A DNA stretch of 64,000 nt from Glaciecola sp047250385 (lineage in GTDB: Bacteria > Pseudomonadota > Gammaproteobacteria > Enterobacterales > Alteromonadaceae). The number at the start of each line of letters is the position of its first letter. Position 1 is the first letter of the stretch. The stretch spans positions 1 through 64,000 of the forward strand of contig NZ_JBLBVM010000044.1 in NCBI RefSeq assembly GCF_047250385.1, written 5' to 3'. Below, piece after piece: positions 18,325 to 26,468 of this stretch. Made by a program: the position numbers and the translations under genes. A model generated the notes under the pieces. The model was not told the origin of the DNA, did no database searches, and saw only the letters and a list, made by a program, of their open reading frames with translations.

Positions 18325-18617
18325 CGTCGTTCCTACGACATACCGTCGTTCCTGCAACATACCGTCATTCCTGCAACATACCGTCATTCCTGCAACATAC
18401 CGTCATTCCTACGACATACCGTCATTCCTGCAACATACCGTCATTCCTGCAACATACCGTCATTCCTGCGAAGGCAGGAACCTCCAAAACAAAAAGCAGA
18501 TTTATACATCGTCGCTCCTCCGAATACCCGGTCATTCCTAGGAATATCCCGTCGTTCCTGCGAATACCCCGTCATTCCTAGGAATATCCCGTCGTTCCTG
18601 CGAAGGCAGGAATCTCC
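18325..18617 (+). repeat. repeat array: tandem half-units ending in complete GNAG hairpins (two blocks)
   Basis: Block 1 has seven tandem 19-nt units (CGTCATTCCTGCAACATAC and close variants) from 18325 to 18457, running directly into a complete 28-nt hairpin at 18458-18485 (arm ATTCCTGC, loop GAAG, arm GCAGGAAC, tail CTCC). Block 2 has four degenerate units of 19-21 nt from 18510 to 18589, followed by a complete hairpin at 18590-18617 (arm GTTCCTGC, loop GAAG, arm GCAGGAAT, tail CTCC). Both complete elements are followed by AAAACAA. Units have no unique spacers, so this is not a CRISPR. The rest of the gap up to 18856 is AT-rich and shows nothing I can name. Confidence 0.85.
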
Positions 18618-18856
18618 AAAACAATTAGAAGGGTTGAAAGAAAACTGTATAAAATACAAACAACCAAGTGTCAGCTATTTTTACACATAATATTCAAACA
18701 CAGTTAAACGCCTTAAAAACAAACACACAAAAACTCTAAGCATCTGAAATAATTATTAATTCAATTAAAGGTCTACTTTTTGCATTTAGGTTAAATTGAA
18801 TAGACAACGGGCGCTATATAGCGCTTTCTATAATTACAAAAGGTAGTACTCAGACC

Positions 18857-19462
18857 ATGAGAAACAAAATATTAGTTATTTTAATGCTGTTGATTAGTAG
18901 TCAGGCACAGTCATCAATTATCGGTAACGATGTAATTGATAGAGTTAGCGTTGACGGAGCTACATATATCAACTTTGTAGACACAACATTGATGTTTACA
19001 GAAGATTCTGTCATTGAATCGTGGGATATATGGGTTAGGCAAGGTAGAGAGAACGCCGCTTTTGCACTTCAAATATATCGTGCAACATCAAACGCAAATG
19101 AATTTATGTTGATTGCTGAGAACATGTTTAGTAGCGGTGCAGGCACCTTTGGCTTAGTCAATTTAGCAATTGCTAATGGCAATCAAATTCAAGCACAAGC
19201 CGGCGATTTTGTTGGCTGGTGGTTTGGTGGTGACAAAGGTGTTTTTGAATACGATGCTAACAGCAGTGATCAAGTGAATTGGAAATATGAAAGTACTAGC
19301 CCTACTGGGAGTGTTAACGTGGGTGACACTGTTGTGATGGCATCAGGACAGAGAAGAGAATACTCTATCAGCGCTAATGCTAGAGCTGTTCCAGAGCCTT
19401 CATTCATAGCCCTTTTTGCTTTGGGTATCATCGGTTTGACACTTTCAGCACGTAAAAAGTAA
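18857..19462 (+). CDS. PEP-CTERM sorting-domain protein
   Basis: A 201-residue exported protein. The signal peptide is at about residues 1-18 (ILVILMLLISSQAQS). The mature part is small, acidic and beta-rich, with no family I recognise. The C-terminus has the full PEP-CTERM signal: VPEP near residue 177, a hydrophobic segment (SFIALFALGIIGLTL) and the basic end SARKK. Such proteins are cleaved and anchored by an exosortase and are linked to exopolysaccharide. No exosortase gene is in the window. The gene is isolated, with repeat clusters on both sides. Confidence 0.82.
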   Translation: MRNKILVILMLLISSQAQSSIIGNDVIDRVSVDGATYINFVDTTLMFTEDSVIESWDIWVRQGRENAAFALQIYRATSNANEFMLIAENMFSSGAGTFGLVNLAIANGNQIQAQAGDFVGWWFGGDKGVFEYDANSSDQVNWKYESTSPTGSVNVGDTVVMASGQRREYSISANARAVPEPSFIALFALGIIGLTLSARKK

Positions 19463-19494
19463 ATCATTCACGAAAGCACGGGGCTCAGAGACCC

Positions 19495-19623
19495 CATCTT
19501 CCTTGCGAAGACGAGGATCTAAAAGCTCGCGTCTTCCGTGCGAAGGCGAGGTTCTATAAGCCCGTCTTCCTCGCGAAGGCGAGGTTTTAAAAGCCCGTCT
19601 TCCTCGCGAAGGCGAGGATCTTA
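19495..19623 (+). repeat. array of four complete hairpin elements with about 33-bp period
   Basis: Four consecutive 28-nt elements start at 19495, 19530, 19563 and 19596. Three have left arm TTCCTCGC, TTCCGTGC or the like, loop GAAG, and right arm GCGAGGTT or GCGAGGAT. The first has TTCCTTGC / ACGAGGAT. The 5-7 nt between copies are AAGCC-like. They sit directly downstream of the PEP-CTERM gene. Confidence 0.8.
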
Positions 19624-19674
19624 TGTCGTTTACTCAAAGTTAAGAGTATGTTTTTAAGTTTGAAAAAAATGGTG

Positions 19675-19756
19675 GGAGTTCCTTGCCTGCGCAAGGATGA
19701 CGATGCTGTAGCAAGGATGACGATGCTGTAGCAAGGATGACGATGCTGTAGCAAGG
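19675..19756 (-). repeat. minus-strand repeat array: three 20-nt half-units plus one complete hairpin
   Basis: On the plus strand the 20-mer GCAAGGATGACGATGCTGTA occurs three times exactly (19691-19750), followed by a partial copy. Read on the minus strand this is left-half units CGTCATCCTTGC + TACAGCAT leading into a complete element at 19702-19675 (arm ATCCTTGC, loop GCAG, arm GCAAGGAA, tail CTCC). This is the same architecture as the 18.3-kb array but in opposite orientation and with different arm sequence. Confidence 0.82.
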
Positions 19757-19774
19757 AAAACGGTTCTTACAATT

Positions 19775-20992
19775 CTAAAATAAGCTATGCAAACTTATAC
19801 AATCCACCTCTTTTAGGTGATGCTGACAAGCTAAGCGATATCCAAAATCCAAGTCAGAGTCTTTAATATGTTTGCGGTCTGCTTGCGTTATTGGTATATC
19901 AGTACTGCCTTTAAATTTGCATGTTCCACACTCGCCTCCTCCGCCACATATCGCCTGAATATCAATATCATTATCGAGTAAACCAGCAAGAACGGTTGAG
20001 TTCGGATGAGCCTTTATCGAAACCGATTCAGCATTTTTTGCTCCTTTAGTTTGTGCTACTTGAATCACAAAATGTTTATCACCTGTAAACCAAGTAATTT
20101 TAAGCTGACCATCCTTGAATAAACGACCTAAGCACCAGACTCCTGTACCTGCTAACAAAAGTGTGAGTAGCGCGAAAATTTTAATGAACCAATTATTGAA
20201 GTTGCCTTCCTGCGTATAATCCATAAAGTGCAGCATTAACAACAAATCACGCCACCTTGTGACTTCATTAACATGCGCAATTACCTGCCCTGTTTGCGCT
20301 CTTATATAAATACTGGTTTGCTCTGGGTCATTTAAATTAACCTGCCAAACAGCATTGCGTTCTCTGGCTAAGTCTTCGATAGGTGGGTGAAGCAGTTGGG
20401 CACTCTCTTTAGATTTGAACTGAGTTAGTGAGTTTTCGTCGTTAGACCATGATAGTCCATTTAATGCTACGCCAAGAACTTCGTCCGGTGATTTATTTGA
20501 CAACCTTGCCACATATTCTTTATGTGATTGAAAGGCCAAGGCGTAAATTAAATCCTCATTCTTTGATGCCAATTTAGGGTTACTCAAATCGATCAGTTCA
20601 CCACTAAGCGCATCAACTAGCCTGTAATCAGAAGCTTCAAAGGCATGTGCTCCTGCAGCTAATTTTATCTCGTAAACAGGATGGTTTAACAAATAAGTTA
20701 GCCTTACTTGCGTCGCAGATGGGAAATCTTTTAGCAGGCTATTCATGCTGACGAATGGCTGGGGGAGTTTGTTGTTCTCCTCATTTATCTGTTCACTTTC
20801 TTGTTCATTCTCCTGCACATCGACCTGTTCATAAAAATGAGCCATCGATTTAGAACTTTGATGAAGTAAGGTATCCCTTCCACCAGCAGTATTTGAATCG
20901 ACCTTCCCCAGCAAAAATCCAGTCGCAAGCCATATCAGCAATTGTGCAAAAACAACAAGTGAAACCCATTTATGAATTTGCTTGAAACTCAT
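19775..20992 (-). CDS. PepSY membrane protein with C-terminal 2Fe-2S ferredoxin domain
   Basis: A 405-residue protein. A membrane helix at about 10-30 is followed by a periplasmic region with PepSY-like segments, then a conserved LHFMDY near residue 244 and a second membrane helix at about 258-282. A cytoplasmic tail with a plant-type/NqrF-like 2Fe-2S domain ends the protein. The cluster ligands are C349, C355, C358 and C389 (CGGGGECGTC ... RLAC). It is the last gene of the metal-efflux operon and overlaps the preceding PepSY gene by 4 bp. The fold combination suggests electron transfer at the membrane, possibly metal or quinone reduction. That function is inference. Confidence 0.85.
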   Translation of the reverse strand: MSFKQIHKWVSLVVFAQLLIWLATGFLLGKVDSNTAGGRDTLLHQSSKSMAHFYEQVDVQENEQESEQINEENNKLPQPFVSMNSLLKDFPSATQVRLTYLLNHPVYEIKLAAGAHAFEASDYRLVDALSGELIDLSNPKLASKNEDLIYALAFQSHKEYVARLSNKSPDEVLGVALNGLSWSNDENSLTQFKSKESAQLLHPPIEDLARERNAVWQVNLNDPEQTSIYIRAQTGQVIAHVNEVTRWRDLLLMLHFMDYTQEGNFNNWFIKIFALLTLLLAGTGVWCLGRLFKDGQLKITWFTGDKHFVIQVAQTKGAKNAESVSIKAHPNSTVLAGLLDNDIDIQAICGGGGECGTCKFKGSTDIPITQADRKHIKDSDLDFGYRLACQHHLKEVDCISLHSLF

Positions 20993-21708
20993 ATCCCAGC
21001 CTCTGTAACATCATTCTTAAAAAGGCGAAAAGCAAGTAGCACAAGACCAGACAACGCAGCCAACAAGCCACTAACGCTGAAGATATTCAAAAGTAGATTA
21101 TTGATATCTTCACCTTCATAGTAATCCATAATATGAAGGCGCCAGAACAAATCGAAAGCACGCCAAGTATTTTGCCTAACGGTAAGGACTTTACCAGTTG
21201 AATTGCTGATATATAAAGTAGGCGAATTTACGCCAACAAATTCCACTCGCCATAATGGTAAAGCGCGCGAACCTATCTCACTCGGAGGGTTTTTTGTAAT
21301 GAGTTCTATGTCGGCAATTTCTCTTGCTTCAGCTAAACTGGTGAGGGCAATGTGAGCGGCCAAATTTTCAGTGATTTTTTCAATGGCTTTCCCCGTGTTA
21401 GCATCAATTAACTTGGGCCCATTTAACTGAAATCGATACACAACCTGATCACCTAGCCACCCTAAAGTAACGTTTTTCGCTTCAGGATAATTAGAGAGTA
21501 ATTCATTAATATCATAGCCAATCGCATCGTTAGATTGATTGGCTTGATTGGCGGAAAAAGTCGGTTTCTTGGTGCTCAATATGTCTTCACCATGAATGCT
21601 ATGAATATCCACTAGCACCATGTACAAACCACTGAGCGACCATATAAGAAACTGTAAACCAACAAACACCATAAGCCATCGGTGGTATCGGCGAAATAAG
21701 GCTACCAT
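20989..21708 (-). CDS. PepSY-associated membrane protein
   Basis: A 239-residue protein with a membrane helix at about 8-30 (WLMVFVGLQFLIWSLSGLYMV), a periplasmic PepSY-like domain (SLAEAREIADIELITKNPPSE, then LPLWRVEF, TLYISNSTGKVLTVRQ), the motif RLHIMDYYEG near 192 and a second helix at about 208-230. The His in LHIMDY is the type of residue that binds haem in PepSY-TM reductases, but that role is not shown here. Its start abuts the stop of the CusA-like gene, and it overlaps the ferredoxin-fused paralogue by 4 bp. It is probably a half-partner of that protein. Confidence 0.85.
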   Translation of the reverse strand: MVALFRRYHRWLMVFVGLQFLIWSLSGLYMVLVDIHSIHGEDILSTKKPTFSANQANQSNDAIGYDINELLSNYPEAKNVTLGWLGDQVVYRFQLNGPKLIDANTGKAIEKITENLAAHIALTSLAEAREIADIELITKNPPSEIGSRALPLWRVEFVGVNSPTLYISNSTGKVLTVRQNTWRAFDLFWRLHIMDYYEGEDINNLLLNIFSVSGLLAALSGLVLLAFRLFKNDVTEAGI

Positions 21709-24700
21709 TTAAAAACCACCAAACTGCTTCCTTAACTGCATTCGTTTCCATATTAAATAGATCACAGGCAGGATTAGCAAGGTTAAAAGCAATACACTTA
21801 CCATACCGCCAACCATTGGCGCTGCAATTCTGCTCATCACTTCAGAGCCAGTTCCTACTCCATACAGAATAGGTAACAAACCAATGATGATGGTCGCCGC
21901 TGTCATCATCACAGGGCGCACTCTAAGCGCTGCACCGTTCAATACTGCTGAGAACAGCTTATCCGCCGTAGGATCTATTCCTCTCTCTTTGCAGTCCGCT
22001 AGCATGCTATTGAATGCTTGATTCAGGTAAACCAACATGATCACCCCAATTTCAACTGCGACTCCTGCTAGCGCGATAAAGCCGACACCTACAGCCACTG
22101 AAAAGTTAAATCCTTCCCAATATATCAACCAAATGCTACCCACCATTGCTAAGGGAAGCGTCCCCATGATCATGACAACCTCAGTGATGTTTTTGAAGTT
22201 TAAATACAACAAGACAATGATAATCATCAAGGTTAAGGGCAAGACATATGTCAGCTTTTCTTGGGCCCTTAACATGTACTCATATTGTCCAGACCAGGTA
22301 ATCGAATAACCCGCTGGTAAGTCAAGCTGCTCGTTGACTGCTGCCTGCGCCTTCGCAACATAGCTTCCCAAGTCAATATTCTCTATATCAATGAAGACCC
22401 AACCATTAGGCCGTGCATTTTCACTTTTAATCCCAGGAGGACCGTCCTCGATAAACACATTCGCCACATCTGCGAGTGCGATACGCTTGCCTTGCGGAGT
22501 AACAATAGGCAACAATTCCAAAGCTTCAGGCGAAGAACGATAAGATTGTGGATAGCGAATATTTACAGGGTAGCGTTCGAGCCCTTCAACGCTTTGTGTC
22601 ACATTCATGCCGCCCACTGCACTCGCAATGATTGACTGCACATCTGCTATGTTTAAACCATATCGCGCAGCTTTTTCGCGTTGAATATCTACTTTGATGT
22701 AGCGGCCGCCAGCCACTCGCTCAGAATAAACTGAGGCAGTTCCTTCAACCTTGCTAAGTATTTTTTCAATCTGCTGGCCAATTTGTTGGATCTCATTTAA
22801 ATCACGCCCACCAATTTTGATGCCTACTGGCGTTTTAATACCGGTAGCTAGCATATCAATACGGGTTTTAATCGGCATGACCCAAGCATTGGTTAAGCCC
22901 GGGATATCCAACAGACTATCGAACTCTGCTATTAAATCCTCAGTGCTCAGTCCGGTACGCCATTGCTCTTTTGGCTTCAGTTGAATAAAGCTTTCAATCA
23001 TCGTTAGAGGAGCAGGGTCGGTTGCAGTATCAGCGCGGCCAACTTTTCCGAAGACCGTTTCTACTTCTGGGATGGTATAGATGAGCTTGTTGGTTTGCTG
23101 CAATATCTCTCTGGCTTTGCCAACTGATACGCCTGCATAGGTTGTGGGCATGTACATCAAATCGCCCTCATCTAAAGGCGGAATAAACTCACTGCCTATT
23201 TTGCTCACTGGCCAAAACCCCACTACCAATATAATCAAAGCGGCAAGCAACGTCGTTTTAGGGAAGCTCATAAGCGTTTTTAAAGCCGGTAAATACAACC
23301 ATGACAGAAAACGATTAACGGGGTTTTTATGTTCAGCTAGAATTTTTCCGCGAATAAAATAACCCATCAGCACCGGAACTAAGGTGATCGCTAATATTGC
23401 GGCGGCAGCCATGGCGTATGTTTTGGTATAAGCCAAGGGAGAGAACATACGTCCTTCTTGCGCCTCTAAGGTAAACACAGGTAGAAAACTGACAGTAATG
23501 ATCAGCAGGCTAGAAAACAAGGCGGGCCCGACTTCACTCGCCGAATCTATAACTATCTGCCATCTGTTTTCCTTGGTTAGAGGCGTTTTTTCGATGTGTT
23601 TGTGCATGTTTTCTATCATCACTATCGCACCATCCACCATAGCGCCAATCGCGATAGCAATGCCACCTAAAGACATGATATTTGCGTTAATGCCTTGCAT
23701 ATACATGATGATAAAGGCAACTAGGATACCCACCGGCAGCGTGATGATGGCGACCAGTGATGAACGCAAATGGAAGAGAAAGGCCACGCACACCAAGGCA
23801 ACGACAATAAACTCTTCCAGAAGCTTCATGCTTAAGTTGTCCACAGCGCGCTCAATTAATGCGGAACGATCATAGACAGGAATAATTTCTACCCCGTCAG
23901 GAAGCCCTTTCTTGAGCTCTTCTAGTTTGAGCTTCACTGCATCGATGGTTTGCTGTGCATTCTCGCCAAAGCGCATCACAACAATACCGCCGACCGTTTC
24001 CCCTTCACCATTAAGATCCGTCACGCCACGACGCATTTGTGGGCCAACGACTACTTCAGCAATGTCTTTGATTAATATCGTGACGCCATTATCGTTAGTA
24101 CTTTTGCCTAGGGGAATGTTCTCGATATCTTGCTTGTTTTCAATATATCCCGTTGTGCGAACCATATATTCTGCTTCTGCAAGCTCGACAACTGAAGCGC
24201 CTATTTCCTGATTACCCTGCTTAATCGCCATTTGCACATGTGACAATGGGATCCCATAAGCACGCAATTTGTCGGGATCAATTTTGACTTGATACTGCTT
24301 TACCATACCACCGGCTGTAGCGACTTCAGACACACCTGCGACGGTTTGTAGTTCATACTTTAAGAACCAATCCTGGAGGCTTCGCAATTCGCTAATATCG
24401 TGTTGGCCAGTTTTGTCAGCCAGAGCATAGATATAGACCCAGCCCACACCCGTTGCATCGGGCCCTAATTGAGGCTTGGCACTGTCAGGAAGATTTGGAG
24501 TTACTTGCGATAAATACTCAAGAACTCGGCTTCTTGCCCAATATAAATCAGTAGCATCATCGAAAATGACATACACATAGGAATCACCAAAAAACGAAAA
24601 GCCTCTCACGGTTTTAGCGCCCGGCACAGATAGCATCGCGGTAGTGAGCGGATAGGTAACTTGGTCTTCCACAACTTGTGGCGCTTGTCCTGGATAGCTT

Positions 24701-24852
24701 GTTTTAATGATCACCTGTACATCAGATAAATCGGGTAAGGCATCCACTGGCGTGTTTTTGAGTGTAATTAAACCGCCGCCAATGACAATGAAAGTGCAAA
24801 GAAGCACAAAGAATCGGTTGAAGACCGACCATCTAATAATCGCTGCTATCAT
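21709..24852 (-). CDS. CusA-like heavy-metal RND efflux pump (Cu/Ag type)
   Basis: A 1047-residue inner-membrane RND permease with 12 membrane segments and two large periplasmic loops. The three methionines that bind Cu(I)/Ag(I) in E. coli CusA (M573, M623, M672) are matched in LMYMPTT, APLTMIES and RIDMLATG. The proton-relay acidic residue in GAMVDGAIVMIEN and the Glu in VAVEIGVIML are kept. I therefore predict monovalent copper/silver export rather than Co/Zn/Cd. It overlaps the CusB-like adaptor by 4 bp and abuts the PepSY gene. Confidence 0.93.
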   Translation of the reverse strand: MIAAIIRWSVFNRFFVLLCTFIVIGGGLITLKNTPVDALPDLSDVQVIIKTSYPGQAPQVVEDQVTYPLTTAMLSVPGAKTVRGFSFFGDSYVYVIFDDATDLYWARSRVLEYLSQVTPNLPDSAKPQLGPDATGVGWVYIYALADKTGQHDISELRSLQDWFLKYELQTVAGVSEVATAGGMVKQYQVKIDPDKLRAYGIPLSHVQMAIKQGNQEIGASVVELAEAEYMVRTTGYIENKQDIENIPLGKSTNDNGVTILIKDIAEVVVGPQMRRGVTDLNGEGETVGGIVVMRFGENAQQTIDAVKLKLEELKKGLPDGVEIIPVYDRSALIERAVDNLSMKLLEEFIVVALVCVAFLFHLRSSLVAIITLPVGILVAFIIMYMQGINANIMSLGGIAIAIGAMVDGAIVMIENMHKHIEKTPLTKENRWQIVIDSASEVGPALFSSLLIITVSFLPVFTLEAQEGRMFSPLAYTKTYAMAAAAILAITLVPVLMGYFIRGKILAEHKNPVNRFLSWLYLPALKTLMSFPKTTLLAALIILVVGFWPVSKIGSEFIPPLDEGDLMYMPTTYAGVSVGKAREILQQTNKLIYTIPEVETVFGKVGRADTATDPAPLTMIESFIQLKPKEQWRTGLSTEDLIAEFDSLLDIPGLTNAWVMPIKTRIDMLATGIKTPVGIKIGGRDLNEIQQIGQQIEKILSKVEGTASVYSERVAGGRYIKVDIQREKAARYGLNIADVQSIIASAVGGMNVTQSVEGLERYPVNIRYPQSYRSSPEALELLPIVTPQGKRIALADVANVFIEDGPPGIKSENARPNGWVFIDIENIDLGSYVAKAQAAVNEQLDLPAGYSITWSGQYEYMLRAQEKLTYVLPLTLMIIIVLLYLNFKNITEVVMIMGTLPLAMVGSIWLIYWEGFNFSVAVGVGFIALAGVAVEIGVIMLVYLNQAFNSMLADCKERGIDPTADKLFSAVLNGAALRVRPVMMTAATIIIGLLPILYGVGTGSEVMSRIAAPMVGGMVSVLLLTLLILPVIYLIWKRMQLRKQFGGF

Positions 24853-26468
24853 GGCTTCACACCTATTACTTCGAACATACCTTTATCTGGTTTACTTATT
24901 TTAACTTGCAAACTTGTGCCTACTTTAAGCTTTGCAAAATCCACACTTTCAGCAACTGTGAAGTTCATGGTCATGCCCGGCATTCCCCAGTCGTCAATAT
25001 CACCATGTGTGAGGCGAACCATTCGCTCATCTGGCATGGCTTCATCAACGGTTGCTTCTACCCATGTAGGCTCGCTCATTGATCCCATACTCATACCGCC
25101 ACCATGCATAGAGGACATATCATCCGTGTCGTCCATATCCATATCCATATCCATATCCATATCCAAACCATCATCGTCTGACATTGCATCCGATGAAGGC
25201 AGTTCACCTCCGATGCGCGTAAAGTCTGAGCTAATGCTACTTTCAGAATCCAGTAAAAATTGAGCTGAGGTGACCACTTTGTCCCCGTTCATCAAACCAG
25301 CTAGGATTTCGGTAAAGCTTCCTGCTTCCGTTTCAACCACATTTCCAATGCTAACTTCAACGGATTTAAACTTACCTTCTCCAAGCGCGAGAACAACACG
25401 ATTTTGAGATCCAGTGCGAATAACCGCCTCTGAAGGCACCGCAACATTAGGCTCATTCATAGAAGAGAGTTGAGTGAAAATACTGATTTGTGCGAACATA
25501 TTCGGCTTTAAGAAGTACCCTTCGTTATTGAATTTTAATCTTAGCCTTAAGGTACGAGTGTTAGCATCCAGCGTTGGGTAGATGTAATCCACTTTTCCTT
25601 CCCACGTTTTACCCGGCAGATAAGCCATTGTCATTGTTACAGGTAAATCTAATTTCACTAGATTTGATTGTCGCTCAAACACTTCAGCATCTACCCATAC
25701 TTCATTCAAACCCGCTATAGACATTAAGGTCATGCCTGGCTTTACGTAGAAACCTTCACGAATATTCAAGTTGTCGATAAAGCCTGTTTGTGGCGCTGTA
25801 AATACAACTGTTTGTTGTACTTTTCCTGATGCAACTAGTTGCTTAATCGCCTTTTCAGGCATTTGCAAAGCTTGTAATCGAGAGCGCGCAGCGGACATCA
25901 AATTGCTGTTTTGACGTTTAAGCGCCAGTAAAAACTCTTCCTGTGCATTAACCAATTCAGGTGAATATAAAGCATAAAGCGCGTCGCCTTTTTCAACATA
26001 TTCGCCTGCCGACTTTACGTTTAACACTTCAACCCAACCTTCCACTCTAGGATGAACATGAACCAAAGTGTCTTCGCTATATTGTACGTAACCTACGGTG
26101 TTTATTGTCGTATCGAGTGTTCTGCGTTCGGCCAATGCAGTTCTTACGCCTAAATTATTCACAACATTTGGATTAATTTTAACTGTGCCCGGGCTGTCTT
26201 CACTATTGGCATCATCGGCATATACTGGTACTAGATCCATGCCCATTGGAGATAAGCCGGGTTTGTCCTTGCGAAAATTTGGGTCCATAGGAGCAACCCA
26301 ATACAAGGGTTCTTTTTCTTTACTGGCCGACGGCTCATGAGTCTCGTCACCTTCAGTATCCATAAACTTCAACGCCACGATCAGTAAAGTAACGCCTACT
26401 GCCAAGCCGGTCGCAAGCAATACATCTTTAAGGGCATATTTTTTACTTGTATCGTTTGTATTGCTCAT
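24849..26468 (-). CDS. CusB-like periplasmic adaptor with fused CusF-type metal-binding domain
   Basis: A 539-residue membrane-fusion protein. The N-terminal membrane anchor is at about 12-35. A heavy-metal-binding segment lies near 52-83 (YWVAPMDPNFRKDKPGLSPMGMDLVPVY). The lipoyl/hairpin core is at about 105-400. A low-complexity linker rich in Met, Asp and His contains (Met-Asp)x5 near 437-447, and a CusF-like OB domain follows to the C-terminus (VRLTHGDIDDWGMPGMTMNF) with Met/Trp/His copper ligands. Fusing the chaperone CusF to the adaptor is known in other Cus-type systems. It overlaps its neighbours by 1 and 4 bp. Confidence 0.92.
   Translation of the reverse strand: MSNTNDTSKKYALKDVLLATGLAVGVTLLIVALKFMDTEGDETHEPSASKEKEPLYWVAPMDPNFRKDKPGLSPMGMDLVPVYADDANSEDSPGTVKINPNVVNNLGVRTALAERRTLDTTINTVGYVQYSEDTLVHVHPRVEGWVEVLNVKSAGEYVEKGDALYALYSPELVNAQEEFLLALKRQNSNLMSAARSRLQALQMPEKAIKQLVASGKVQQTVVFTAPQTGFIDNLNIREGFYVKPGMTLMSIAGLNEVWVDAEVFERQSNLVKLDLPVTMTMAYLPGKTWEGKVDYIYPTLDANTRTLRLRLKFNNEGYFLKPNMFAQISIFTQLSSMNEPNVAVPSEAVIRTGSQNRVVLALGEGKFKSVEVSIGNVVETEAGSFTEILAGLMNGDKVVTSAQFLLDSESSISSDFTRIGGELPSSDAMSDDDGLDMDMDMDMDMDDTDDMSSMHGGGMSMGSMSEPTWVEATVDEAMPDERMVRLTHGDIDDWGMPGMTMNFTVAESVDFAKLKVGTSLQVKISKPDKGMFEVIGVKP
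25132..25164 (-). repeat. hexanucleotide microsatellite inside the CusB-like gene
   Basis: Five tandem ATCCAT units encode alternating Met-Asp on the minus strand. The unit is a multiple of three, so slippage would change the number of Met-Asp pairs without a frameshift. Confidence 0.8.

Noticed and set aside
18325..18617. CRISPR-like appearance of the regularly spaced repeats
   Set aside because: Units are contiguous 19-21-nt repeats with no unique spacers, and no cas genes are nearby.
18140..18659. Open frames on both strands across the repeat array
   Set aside because: Their translations are periodic products of the 19-nt repeat (a multiple of 19 keeps cycling frames) and overlap the cysQ end; no homology or ribosome site.
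25132..25164. Frameshift or assembly error in the ATCCAT repeat of the CusB-like gene
   Set aside because: The frame stays open on both sides and the Met-Asp repeat fits the metal-rich linker.
21709..26468. Cobalt/zinc/cadmium (Czc) assignment of the RND pump
   Set aside because: The three CusA methionines and the fused CusF-type domain with Met/Trp/His favour Cu(I)/Ag(I).
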